Assembly (NCBI RefSeq): GCF_000284295.1
Contig: NC_017093.1
Location: forward strand, 6,696,001-6,760,000
Direction: 5' to 3'
DNA: 64,000 bases
From: Actinoplanes missouriensis 431
GTDB lineage: Bacteria; Actinomycetota; Actinomycetes; Mycobacteriales; Micromonosporaceae
Positions 18,814 to 27,119 of this stretch are shown here, in pieces; position 1 is the first letter of the stretch, and every line of letters begins with the position of its first letter. The notes beneath the pieces were generated by a model. The model was not told the DNA's origin. It saw only the letters and a program-made list of their open reading frames with translations, and ran no database searches. A program made the translations under genes and the position numbers.

Positions 18814-19761
18814 TCAGGAGCGGGCTTCGCGGAACCACCCGTCGCGCAGAACCGGCACCACATCGCTGGCCCCGGCAGCCGCGGCCACCTCCACGTCGGA
18901 CCGATAGCCGCCGGCGATCAGCTCCCGCCTGGAAGCCGTCTCCGCCAGAACACCGGCCGGATCGCCCGGCACAGCGCCCGGCAGAACACCCGGCAGCACG
19001 TCCGGCACTGCGCCCGGCTGAACACCCGGCACTGCGCCCGGCTGAACACCCAGCACTGCGCCCGGCTGAACACCCAGCACTGCGCCCGGCTGAACACCCA
19101 GCACTGCGCCCGGCAGATCACCGGCTATCGCGCGGTAGGCCGCGACAGCGGCACGGGCCTCCGGCGACAATCCGGTGGAGCGCTCGCCGGCACTTCCACC
19201 GGTGGGTGGCTCGGTGAGGAAATGGAGGAACGCGCCTGCGCCCCATAAGTCTTCGACCGCTGGGCGGAGCGAACCGTCCGGCCACCGTTCACCGGCGGCG
19301 ACGACTGCCACCGGGCGGCCGGCCGCCTGCTCGCGCACCCAGCGGGCCGCTGCGGCGGCGTTGCACAGGCAGACGCCGACCACCGTGACACCTGCGGCGG
19401 CCAGCCCTGCCGAGATCGTGGAGCCGTTCGGTGAGGGCAGCACCAGCCGTTCGATCCGGCGGCGGGATGCGGCGGCCACGATCGTCGCCGGGGAGAGGCT
19501 GATCTCGCCGGGGCCGGCGGCGGAGCGGCCCACCGCCAGTTCGGCCCGATGGCGGGCGGCTGCCGCGGCCGCCGAGTCGTCGCGCCAGCGGTACGGCAGG
19601 ACAGCCGTCCCGTGCTCCACCGCCACCGTGAGCGCGGTCGTGAACGACAGCACGTCCACCACCGCGACGAATGCCGTTCCCGGCGCGATCGCCGCCGCCC
19701 CGCCCGGCCCCCAGTCGAACCGGCGGCCGAAGTCTCCCTGCCCGAACACATCAGTAGTCAC
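18814..19761 (-). CDS. 2-phosphosulfolactate phosphatase-like protein (ComB family)
   Basis: 315 residues. ComB family members dephosphorylate 2-phosphosulfolactate in coenzyme M synthesis; in actinobacteria the substrate is not established. Recognised by VDVLSFTTALTVAVEHG (metal-site region), LPSPNGSTIS and AGERWPDGSLRPAVEDLWGAGA. The protein is longer than the usual ~240 residues because of an eight-residue repeat insert (PGAVLGVQ, four near-identical copies plus decayed ones) between the helical region and the C-terminal strand. The start is taken as GTG at 19761, since the frame further upstream reads through a non-coding 19-bp repeat ladder. Confidence 0.75.
   Translation of the reverse strand: MTTDVFGQGDFGRRFDWGPGGAAAIAPGTAFVAVVDVLSFTTALTVAVEHGTAVLPYRWRDDSAAAAAARHRAELAVGRSAAGPGEISLSPATIVAAASRRRIERLVLPSPNGSTISAGLAAAGVTVVGVCLCNAAAAARWVREQAAGRPVAVVAAGERWPDGSLRPAVEDLWGAGAFLHFLTEPPTGGSAGERSTGLSPEARAAVAAYRAIAGDLPGAVLGVQPGAVLGVQPGAVLGVQPGAVPGVQPGAVPDVLPGVLPGAVPGDPAGVLAETASRRELIAGGYRSDVEVAAAAGASDVVPVLRDGWFREARS
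19007..19102. repeat. 24-bp repeat inside the ComB-like gene
   Basis: Four tandem 24-base units encode PGAVLGVQ in the phosphatase frame, with decayed copies on both sides (about 18965-19120). Copies 2-4 are identical, so the array is young or homogenised. Confidence 0.9.
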
Positions 19762-19871
19762 GCCGACCGAAATTAGCCAGGCCGACCGAAATAAGCCACG
19801 CCGACCGAAATTAGTCACGCCGACCGAAGGCAGGCCGACCCCAACCGGTCAGTGCTGCCCAAAGCAGTCAG
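19762..19871. repeat. Degenerate 19-bp repeat ladder upstream of the ComB-like gene
   Basis: GCCGACCGAAATTAGCCAG and variants repeat at 19762, 19781 and 19800, then a 15-base copy at 19819 and two more diverged 19-base steps to 19871; weaker GACCGA copies continue to about 19910. There is no clear gene in 19762-19943. Transcription from the upstream dehydratase gene would cross it. Confidence 0.8.
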
Positions 19872-19943
19872 GCCGACCGAAGCCGGGGCCGGCCAAAAGA
19901 ATCAGACCGACCGAACACCGAAGAAGCAGTGCACCCACCCGCC

Positions 19944-21128
19944 TCAGAAATACGTGTGCAAAACGTCCACCACACGACGCTCCTCATCAACCACCGGGAT
20001 GTCGCGCCACTTGTCGAACGCCGTACACGGATGGGAGATGCCGAACCGGATCAGATCACCCGGGACCAATTCCACCTCGTCGACCGCCAGATACGTGTGA
20101 TGGTCGTTGAGCTTGTCGACCCGGATGCCGGTCGCCGCCCTCAACGAGCCCTCCGCGTCACGGACCTCCAGCGGCACCGGCAGCCCTTCGTCGAACGGCG
20201 CGTCCCGCTTTCCCATCCCGGCGATGGCGAGGCCCGGCTCCGGCGCCGACAGCACCTGCGCCCAGATCTCCAGCGCCGCCGCGAGCGGCCCCTCCCCCGG
20301 CACCCGGACGAACGGCGTGCGCTCCCGGTAGAACCCGTCGTCGTGGGTGACCGACGCGCCGGAGCGCAGGATCACCCGCGTGCCGGGGGCGAGCCGGCGG
20401 AATCGGTCGACGACCCGGTCGAACCACGCGCTGCCGCCGGCCGACACGATGGGTCGCTCCGGCAGCAGCCCGGCCTTGGTGAGCCGCTCGACGCCGTCGA
20501 CGAGCCGGTCCAGGTAGGCGTCCACTTCGGCCTGGTCGTGGAGTTGCCCTTCGTACCCGGTGACTCCGGCGAGTTCCAGACCCGGCGCCGAAGCCGCGGC
20601 CCGGGCCACTTCCGCAAGCCCTTCGAGGGTACGAACCCCGGTACGCCCACCAGGGTGCCCGAGCTCGACCAGGATCCGCAGTGGACCGCCGGTGGCCGCC
20701 GCCGCCGTGACCCCGGCGACCGAGTCGACCTGGAAGTACACCTCCCAGCCGGCCGCCGACTCCCGTGCCAGCCAGCCCAGCGCCACCGGGTCGAGAACCT
20801 CGTTGGCGATCAGCACCCGTTCGACGCCGAGCCGCCGCAGGACCAGCGCCTGGTTGGGCGTGGCCACGGTCATCCCCCACGCTCCGGCCCGCAGCTGGGC
20901 TTCGAGCAGGCCGGGCGCCATGGTGGTCTTGGCGTGCGGGGCGAAGTCCGCGCCGTGCCGCCGGCAGTACGCGGCCATCGTCGCGATGTTCGCCTGCACG
21001 GCGTCACGTCGCACCACCAGCAACGGCCAGGTGAAGCCGCCGCCGAAGATGCTGGGCCGGCTCTCCCCGACCGGTGGCAGAGCCTCGTCCGGCGCCCAGA
21101 ATCCCTTGCTACGCCAGTCCACAGTCAC
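19944..21128 (-). CDS. D-serine dehydratase-like PLP enzyme (DSD1 / alanine racemase N-terminal fold)
   Basis: 394 residues. Fold-type III PLP enzyme: an alanine-racemase-like barrel with the PLP lysine in PHAKTTMAP, then a C-terminal D-serine-dehydratase-like domain with the zinc motif HPCTAFDKW. Known relatives eliminate water or ammonia from D-Ser or D-Thr, or act as D-threonine aldolases. A GH20 gene and an importer precede it on the same strand, 79 bases away. The GTG start has GGAGG seven bases upstream. D-serine dehydration yields 2-aminoacrylate, which fits the RidA gene on the other arm of the island. The exact substrate is unproven. Confidence 0.8.
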   Translation of the reverse strand: MTVDWRSKGFWAPDEALPPVGESRPSIFGGGFTWPLLVVRRDAVQANIATMAAYCRRHGADFAPHAKTTMAPGLLEAQLRAGAWGMTVATPNQALVLRRLGVERVLIANEVLDPVALGWLARESAAGWEVYFQVDSVAGVTAAAATGGPLRILVELGHPGGRTGVRTLEGLAEVARAAASAPGLELAGVTGYEGQLHDQAEVDAYLDRLVDGVERLTKAGLLPERPIVSAGGSAWFDRVVDRFRRLAPGTRVILRSGASVTHDDGFYRERTPFVRVPGEGPLAAALEIWAQVLSAPEPGLAIAGMGKRDAPFDEGLPVPLEVRDAEGSLRAATGIRVDKLNDHHTYLAVDEVELVPGDLIRFGISHPCTAFDKWRDIPVVDEERRVVDVLHTYF

Positions 21129-21207
21129 GATGGCCTCCTCAGCCGACGGTCACGAGCGACGGTCACGACGCTCACACGAGCGCGAGCGTGAGAACAATCC
21201 TTCACCC

Positions 21208-22683
21208 CTAAGGTCCGGAATCGCCGGGGCCTCGCAGGTCAGCGGTCATCTCGTGCAGCTCGGCGAGCCGGTCGGCGAGGGTCCGCGGGTTGCCCGGGGC
21301 GTCCGGCCGCGCGTCGGCCGGGCGCGGGCCGCTCAGCGGCCGGTAGTTGACGCCCATCGCGTCGAGCCGGCTCAGGTGCTCGGGCAGCCGGGCCAGGAAG
21401 TCGGCGAGGTCGCGCTCCTTCGGACCCCAGACGACCTCGGCGAACGCGCAGAGCCGGGGGAACGCCATGTACTCCACGCGGCGCAGCGACTCCATGTGCT
21501 CGGTCCAGAGGTTCGCCTGCGCGCCGAGCACGAGCGGCGAGTCCGGCGGCTCGTAGCGGTAGACGTCCTCGAGCGTGAGCAGCGTGCCCACCGGGGTGGG
21601 CTCGCCGGGGTCGTCCGACTGGCGGTAGTCGAGGTAGAGCCGCACGTCCGGGCAGCAGACCACCTGGTGACCGGCCCGGATGGCGACCTCGGCCGGCTCC
21701 TCGCCGCGCCACGCCGCGACGACCGCGCCGGGCGGCGCGCCACCGGCCAGGATCTCGTCCCAGCCGTAGAGGCGGCGGCCGCGCCGGTCCAGGTGCGCGG
21801 CCATCTCGGCGGTGAACGCGACCTGCAGTTCCCGTCCGCCGGGCCATTCGTCGGCCGGGCACTCGTCGCCGCCGATCCCGATCACCGGGGAGTCGAAGAC
21901 GTCGCAGACGTGGTCGAGCACCTGCCGGCAGAAGTCCAGGGTGGCCGGTTCCAGGTTGAGCACGTGCGTGGAGATGCCCCAGGCGGTCCGGACGCCGCCG
22001 CGGAATCCGTTGCCCAGTTCCGGGTACGCGGCGATCGCCGCCTGCATGTGCCCCGGCATGTCCACCTCGGGCACCACGGTGATGTGCCGCTGGGCCGCGT
22101 ACGCCACGATCCGCCGCAGATCGTCCGTGGTGTAGAAGCCGCCGTGCGGGCGCCCGTCGTACCGCTCGTGGACCCGCGCGCCGAGCATCGACTCGTCCCG
22201 CCATGCGCCGACCGACGTGAGCCGCGGCCATCCCGGCACCTCGAAGCGCCAGCCCTGGTCGTCGGTGAGATGCAGGTGCAGGACGTTCAGCCGGTGGAAC
22301 GCCAGAAGATCGACGAACTTCAGCACATCGGGTACGGGCATGAAGTGTCGCGCCACATCGAGCAGCACCCCGCGCCACTCGAAGCGCGGCGCGTCCTCGA
22401 TGCGCACGCGCGGGACAAGCGACGAGTCCCGCGCCCCGGGGGCCGGCGACGAGTCCCGCGCCCCAGGGGCCAGCGGCGAGCCGGGCGTCGCCAGCCGGTC
22501 CAGCGTCTGCCGGCCGTAGTGGAGGCCGGCCGCCGAGCCGCCGCGCAGCTCGGCGACGTCACCGGTGGTGTCCAGCACGTAGCCCTCACGGGGAAGCGCC
22601 GCATCCTCTCGGACCCGGATGCCGCCGTCGCTGATCGACAGGTGACCCTGCTCCGGCCGTACCGAATGGGGTCGGGGAATCAA
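21208..22683 (-). CDS. Beta-N-acetylhexosaminidase, GH20
   Basis: 491 residues. Releases terminal beta-linked GlcNAc or GalNAc by substrate-assisted catalysis. The GH20 barrel shows RGVLLDVARHF, LHLHLTDDQGWR, VVPEVDMPGHMQA, the catalytic Asp-Glu pair in GIGGDECP, and LYGWDEILAGG. No signal peptide, so it acts in the cytosol on imported material. The frame is open far upstream, but that part is antisense-like permease reading; the TTG at 22683 overlaps the permease stop, so translation is coupled. A ~20-residue insert with an internal repeat (PGARDSSPAPGARDSS) precedes the barrel. Confidence 0.9.
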   Translation of the reverse strand: MIPRPHSVRPEQGHLSISDGGIRVREDAALPREGYVLDTTGDVAELRGGSAAGLHYGRQTLDRLATPGSPLAPGARDSSPAPGARDSSLVPRVRIEDAPRFEWRGVLLDVARHFMPVPDVLKFVDLLAFHRLNVLHLHLTDDQGWRFEVPGWPRLTSVGAWRDESMLGARVHERYDGRPHGGFYTTDDLRRIVAYAAQRHITVVPEVDMPGHMQAAIAAYPELGNGFRGGVRTAWGISTHVLNLEPATLDFCRQVLDHVCDVFDSPVIGIGGDECPADEWPGGRELQVAFTAEMAAHLDRRGRRLYGWDEILAGGAPPGAVVAAWRGEEPAEVAIRAGHQVVCCPDVRLYLDYRQSDDPGEPTPVGTLLTLEDVYRYEPPDSPLVLGAQANLWTEHMESLRRVEYMAFPRLCAFAEVVWGPKERDLADFLARLPEHLSRLDAMGVNYRPLSGPRPADARPDAPGNPRTLADRLAELHEMTADLRGPGDSGP

Positions 22684-23519
22684 TCCTTCACCGCCCCGCC
22701 CAGGCCGGCCACCAGGCGCCGGCGCACCACCAGGAAGAAGATCAGCACGGGAATGGTCATCAGCGTCGACGCCGCCATGATCGCCCCCCAGTCGTTCTCG
22801 TCGGGTTTGAAGAAGACCAGCAGCGCCATCGGCAGCGTCTGGTTGTCGGCCTCGCTGATGATGAACGTCCGCGCGAACAGGAAGTCGTTCCACGCGTGGA
22901 TGAACGAGAACACGCTGGTGGCGGCGAGTCCCGGAGCGACGAGCGGGAACAGGATCCGCCACAGCACGGTGAACCGGCCGGCACCGTCCAGCTGCGCCGC
23001 CTCGTCGAGCTCGTCCGGGATCGCCTGGACGAAGCCGCGCAGCATCCAGATCGCGAACGGCAGCGTGAAGGCGGTGTGCACCAGCATCAGCGAGCCGAGC
23101 GTGTTGAGGCCGACGCCCGGCACCGCGGTTCCGAGGTCGCGCACCAGGAAGAAGAGCGGGATGGTCAGCGCCTCGATCGGCACCATCTGCGCGATCAGGA
23201 ACGTCACCAGGATCGTGGTGCGGAACCGGAAGTGGAAGCGGGTCAGCGCGACCGCGGCGAGGAACGCGACGAGCCCGGACGCCAGCACCACGACCAGCGC
23301 GACGACCACGCTGTTGAGCAGGTAGCGACCGAAGTCGTTGACTTCGAGGACCCGGCGGAACGCGTCCAGCGACGGGTGCAGGGTCCACGGTTTCTGGTCC
23401 AGCGACTGGATCTCGCCGGCCGGCTTCACCGCGGAGAGCACCATCCAGTAGATCGGGAAGACGGTGATCAGCGCGATCAGCACCGCCACCGCATCCAGCA
23501 GGCGACGACCGGCTCTCAT
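22680..23519 (-). CDS. ABC sugar transporter permease (MalG type)
   Basis: 279 residues with six predicted TM helices. The EAA loop reads DELDEAAQLDGAGRFTVLWRILFPLVAPG, the contact with the ATPase. Partner of the permease encoded just upstream, overlapping it by four bases (ATGA); its stop overlaps the GH20 start. No ATPase gene is present in the cluster, so a shared MsiK-type ATPase elsewhere in the genome is presumably used, as known for Streptomyces sugar importers. Confidence 0.92.
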   Translation of the reverse strand: MRAGRRLLDAVAVLIALITVFPIYWMVLSAVKPAGEIQSLDQKPWTLHPSLDAFRRVLEVNDFGRYLLNSVVVALVVVLASGLVAFLAAVALTRFHFRFRTTILVTFLIAQMVPIEALTIPLFFLVRDLGTAVPGVGLNTLGSLMLVHTAFTLPFAIWMLRGFVQAIPDELDEAAQLDGAGRFTVLWRILFPLVAPGLAATSVFSFIHAWNDFLFARTFIISEADNQTLPMALLVFFKPDENDWGAIMAASTLMTIPVLIFFLVVRRRLVAGLGGAVKD

Positions 23520-24397
23520 AGCTGCTCCCCCGATCGGCGCAGAGTCCTGAGGTAAAGGAGGGTGACCGCGAGCAGGATCAGCATCATCACCACGCCGATG
23601 GCGGCGCCCCGGCTGTACTCACTGGAGGCGAAGGCCTGCTGGTACGCATACACGTTGAGGGTGAGATTCTGACCGGCCAGGCCACCGCCCCGGGTCATCA
23701 CGTAGATCTGGGTGAAGACCTTGAAGTCCCAGATGATCGACTGGATCACCACGATCGCCAGGACCGGGCGCAGGATCGGCACCATGATCCGCCAGAACGT
23801 GCGCCACGCGCTGGCGCCGTCCAGCGACGCCGCCTCCAGCACCGACTTCGGGATGGCCTCGATGCCGGCGTAGAGCGTCACCATGACGAACGGGAACGAC
23901 GCCCACACCACCACGGCGCCGACCAGGGCGAACGCGGTGTAGCGGTCGTACATCCAGTTGAAGCCCTCGATCCCGAGCAGCTGGTTCACGAAACCCAGGT
24001 CGGTGTCGAAGAGGAACATCCAGGTGGTCGAGCCGGAGACCGCGGGCACCGCCCAGGCCGCCATCGCGGCGACCGAGAGCAGCAGCCGCGGCACCCGGCT
24101 GATCCGGGTGAGCAGCACCGCGAGGCCGGCGCCGACCGCCAGGGTGGCGATCACGCAGGCGGCCGCGAACACCACGGTGGCACCGAGGACCGACCAGAAC
24201 CGCGGGTCGGAGAAGAGCTCGGTGTAGTTGTCGGCGCCGACGAAGCTCGACGGCTGCCCACCGCTGACCTGTGCCTGGGTGAAGTCGAGCACCGAGAGCA
24301 GGCCGAGCTGGTACATCGGGTAGAGGAAGAGGCCCCCGAGCACCACCGCGGCCGGCAGAAGCAGCCACAGTGGCGCCCGGGTCTTGACGGACTTCAC
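23516..24397 (-). CDS. ABC sugar transporter permease (MalF type)
   Basis: 293 residues. Membrane subunit of a carbohydrate importer; about six helices and an EAA loop (SVLEAASLDGASAWRTFWRIMVPILRP). The open frame continues far upstream through the binding-protein gene, but the GTG at 24397 overlaps that gene's stop (GTGA) and gives a normal N-terminus (KSVKTRAPLWLLLPAAVV). It couples with both neighbours. Confidence 0.92.
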   Translation of the reverse strand: MKSVKTRAPLWLLLPAAVVLGGLFLYPMYQLGLLSVLDFTQAQVSGGQPSSFVGADNYTELFSDPRFWSVLGATVVFAAACVIATLAVGAGLAVLLTRISRVPRLLLSVAAMAAWAVPAVSGSTTWMFLFDTDLGFVNQLLGIEGFNWMYDRYTAFALVGAVVVWASFPFVMVTLYAGIEAIPKSVLEAASLDGASAWRTFWRIMVPILRPVLAIVVIQSIIWDFKVFTQIYVMTRGGGLAGQNLTLNVYAYQQAFASSEYSRGAAIGVVMMLILLAVTLLYLRTLRRSGEQL

Positions 24398-25656
24398 TTG
24401 GTGAGAGCCTCGTCGATCTGCTTCGCCGCCTCGTCGGTGGCCTGGTCCACGGTGGCCTTTCCGGTGGCGACCTTCTCGATCATTGTGGGCAACACCGCGG
24501 AGGCGTCCACCTTGCCCCAGCCCGGGTTCAGCGGGACGAACTTCGTGCCGGCGGCGATGGTGTCGATGAACGGCTTCACGAACGTGTCCTTCGCGGCGAT
24601 CTCGTCGCTCGCGGACTTCAGCGTCGGCAGGTTGCCCATCGCGTCGTACATCTTCGCCTGGTACTTCTTGCCGGCCAGCAGGGTGAGGAAGTCGGCGGCC
24701 AGGGCCGGGCGCTGGGCGTTCTTCATGATGCCGAGGTTGTTGCCGCCGGCGAACGCGGGCGCGACCGATCCGGCCGTGACGCCGGGGAGCGGCAGGACCG
24801 CGTACTTGCCCTTGGCGGCGCCGGCGTCGACGGCGGCCCGGTTGAAGTTGCCGAGGATGCCCATCGCGGCCTTGCCGCTGGCGAAGAGGTCGACGGTCTT
24901 GCCGCCGGTCAGGTCCGCGCAGTTCTGCGGCGGGCAGTTGTTCTCGGCGATCAGATCGGTGTAGCTCTTCAGACCCTGCCGGGCGGCGGCCGAGTTGATC
25001 TCGGTGAGCTCGCCGCCGTTGGCCCAGACGAACGGCATGGCGCCGTACGTGTACTTGCCGCCGACCGCGATGCCGAACATCTCCGGCTTCTTCGCCCGGA
25101 TCGTCGTGGCGGTCGTGGTCAGCTCGGCCAGCGTCGCCGGCGGCTTGAGGCCGAGCTCGGAGAAGACGTCGGTCCGGTAGTAGAGGGCGCGGACGCCCAC
25201 GTACCACGGGACGCCGAGCAGGGTGCCCTCGTAGGTGGCGCTGGCCTTGGCGTCGGCGGACAGGTCGGCACCCTCGGACCAGCCCTGCAGCGTCGGCCCC
25301 AGGTCGGCCAGGCCACCGGCGGCCGCGTACTCGGGAAGGTCGGTGTTGCCGTACTCCACGACGTCCGGCGCGCTGGCCGGGTCGTTGAACGCGCCCTTGA
25401 ACCGCTCGCTGCGGGTGTCCACGGCGATGTACTGGATGTCCACGCTGGTGTCCGGGTGGGACGCCGTGAACTCGGCGATCGCCTCGTTGACGACCGCCTC
25501 CTTCGGCGCACGGTTCGGCTCGTCGAAGAGCCACACCTTGAGGGCGCCGGTCTTCGGCCCACCGTCGGTGGCGGTCTCGGCGGGTGCGGAGGTGGAAGGG
25601 GCGCAGGCGGTCACGGTCAGCGCGAGGGCAGCGGCCACAGCAAGGCGTAGTCTCAT
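24394..25656 (-). CDS. ABC sugar transporter substrate-binding lipoprotein
   Basis: 420 residues. Signal peptide with lipobox LTVTAC, then the extracellular solute-binding family 1 fold (VWLFDEPNRAPKEAVVNEAI, TLLGVPWYVGVRALYYRTDVF). It delivers a saccharide to the two downstream permeases. ATG at 25656 is preferred over a GTG at 25662, since GGAG lies five bases upstream. The gene order (binding protein, two permeases, hexosaminidase) resembles NgcEFG/DasABC amino-sugar importers, so an amino-sugar ligand is likely but not shown. Confidence 0.9.
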   Translation of the reverse strand: MRLRLAVAAALALTVTACAPSTSAPAETATDGGPKTGALKVWLFDEPNRAPKEAVVNEAIAEFTASHPDTSVDIQYIAVDTRSERFKGAFNDPASAPDVVEYGNTDLPEYAAAGGLADLGPTLQGWSEGADLSADAKASATYEGTLLGVPWYVGVRALYYRTDVFSELGLKPPATLAELTTTATTIRAKKPEMFGIAVGGKYTYGAMPFVWANGGELTEINSAAARQGLKSYTDLIAENNCPPQNCADLTGGKTVDLFASGKAAMGILGNFNRAAVDAGAAKGKYAVLPLPGVTAGSVAPAFAGGNNLGIMKNAQRPALAADFLTLLAGKKYQAKMYDAMGNLPTLKSASDEIAAKDTFVKPFIDTIAAGTKFVPLNPGWGKVDASAVLPTMIEKVATGKATVDQATDEAAKQIDEALTK

Positions 25657-25667
25657 CAACACTCCAG

Positions 25668-25682
25668 ACGAACCAGGTTCGT
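25668..25682. promoter_or_regulatory. Palindromic operator of the salvage island
   Basis: ACGAACC-A-GGTTCGT is a perfect 7+1+7 palindrome directly upstream of the binding-protein Shine-Dalgarno. A related half-site (AGTTCGT) follows at 25688, and ACGAACC recurs at 25819-25825, 20 bases before the regulator ATG. This arrangement suggests that the regulator binds here and at its own leader. Confidence 0.7.
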
Positions 25683-25706
25683 TAATAGTTCGTTTCGATG
25701 CGGCAT

Positions 25707-25735
25707 AGCCTGCTGTCTGACCAGGCTCTCGTCAA
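25707..25735 (-). promoter_or_regulatory. Probable promoter of the importer operon
   Basis: Minus-strand TTGACG (25730-25735) and CAGGCT (25707-25712) are 17 bp apart. Transcription would start near 25700 and run through the palindrome at 25668-25682 before the binding-protein gene, so a repressor there could act as a roadblock. The -10 is not ideal. Confidence 0.45.
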
Positions 25736-25844
25736 CCCTTGAATTGGCGTTTTAACGCTGGAAACATGATGGTGACTTGACCACGGGGCTGCGTTCCAGC
25801 ACGCTACGACCACCAATTACGAACCATTTGAGGACGGGGGCGGG

Positions 25845-27119
25845 ATGGTCATCGGACTGGTCGTGCACGCCGGCCATCGAGCACGGTTCGCCGACGCGGC
25901 GAGCACGCTCACCGGCGTCGAGTTCGCCTGGGCGGTCTACGAGCACGAGGACGAGATCCGTGATCTCGTCGCCGGGCTGCTGCGCGATCACCGCCCGGAC
26001 GGGCTGCTGCTGGGCCTGGTCCCGTACGCCCGGGCCCGTGACCTGATCCCGGCCGACCTGCCGTTCTCGGTCACCCGCTCGGCGGCCCTCGACCTGGCGC
26101 TGGCCTGGGCCCGGGCCCGCGGCAACGGCTGGCCGGCCACCCCGGTCAGTGTGGACACCTTCGCGACCGAGACGGTCGACGAGGTGGCCACCGCCCTCGG
26201 CCTGGACCGCACCGCGATCGCCACCTGCCCGTTCGACCCCGACCAGCCGGTCGCCGACGTGGTCGCGTTCCACCGGGAACAGCTGGCCCGCACCGGCGCG
26301 CCGTACGTGATAAGCGTCCGGATGGGCGTGGCCGCCGCGCTCGACGGGCAGACCGCCGTGCTGCACGCCCTCGCGACGCCCGGCACGATCCGGGCCGACC
26401 TGCACGAGCTGGCCCTGCGGATCCGCAACAAGCGCGCCGACGGCCAGCGGTTCGCGGCCGGGCTCTTCCTGCTCGAGACCCCCGACGACCGGGCCCGGGT
26501 GGGACTGCAGCACCTGCTGCTGAACACCCCCGAGTTCGCCGACGCCTGGATCGACCAGCGCGGCCCCCGCGGCGTCCTGGTCTTCGCGCCCGCCTCGCTC
26601 TTCGAGACGGTCACCCATCAGTGGATCGGTCTGCCGGTGCTCGCCGAGGCCCGTGACACGCTCGGCGTCCGGGCCGTCGCCGGGTTCGGCATCGGCGCGT
26701 CCGCACGGCTCAGCGTGACCCTCGCCGAACGCGCCGCCGCCCGGGCCCAGCAGGACGCCGACCCCGGCGCCTACCTCTTCACCGGCGACGGGATGACGAT
26801 CGGGCCGATGGGCGCGTCGGCGGCGCCGCTCACCTACACCTACCGCGAACACGGCGGCATCGAGGACCTGGCCGGCCGGGCCGGGCTCAGCGCCGCCACC
26901 CTGTCCCGCCTCGCCGCTGTCGAGCGGGGCCTGGAGGGACGGGCCCTCTCCCCCAGCGAGCTGGCCCGGATGCTCGGCATCACCGACCCCAGCGGCAGGC
27001 GCCTGATCCGCAAGCTGACCAGCGCGGACCTGGTGATCGAGACCGGCAGCGCCCAGGAGAACCGTAAGGGCCGGCCCACCCGGCTCTACAAGCTGGCGAT
27101 CACGAGGGCTCTGGGATGA
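25845..27119 (+). CDS. Transcriptional regulator with large N-terminal sensor and C-terminal winged helix
   Basis: 424 residues. The family is not firmly recognised. The N-terminal ~200 residues look like an alpha/beta sensor domain of the PrpR_N or receptor type (IGLVVHAGHRARFADAAS ... GLLLGLVPYARARDL). The C-terminal ~95 residues hold a winged helix (GLSAATLSRLAAVERG ... LARMLGITDPSGRRLIRKL ... KGRPTRLYKLAI). It heads the plus-strand arm of the island, its stop overlaps the amidohydrolase ATG (ATGA), and it diverges from the importer operon with a shared palindrome between them. It is probably the local regulator; whether it represses or activates is unknown. Confidence 0.7.
   Translation: MVIGLVVHAGHRARFADAASTLTGVEFAWAVYEHEDEIRDLVAGLLRDHRPDGLLLGLVPYARARDLIPADLPFSVTRSAALDLALAWARARGNGWPATPVSVDTFATETVDEVATALGLDRTAIATCPFDPDQPVADVVAFHREQLARTGAPYVISVRMGVAAALDGQTAVLHALATPGTIRADLHELALRIRNKRADGQRFAAGLFLLETPDDRARVGLQHLLLNTPEFADAWIDQRGPRGVLVFAPASLFETVTHQWIGLPVLAEARDTLGVRAVAGFGIGASARLSVTLAERAAARAQQDADPGAYLFTGDGMTIGPMGASAAPLTYTYREHGGIEDLAGRAGLSAATLSRLAAVERGLEGRALSPSELARMLGITDPSGRRLIRKLTSADLVIETGSAQENRKGRPTRLYKLAITRALG

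Noticed and set aside
25668..25682. LexA box
   Set aside because: The half-sites are separated by one base (GAACC-A-GGTTC), not four, and the context is not DNA repair.
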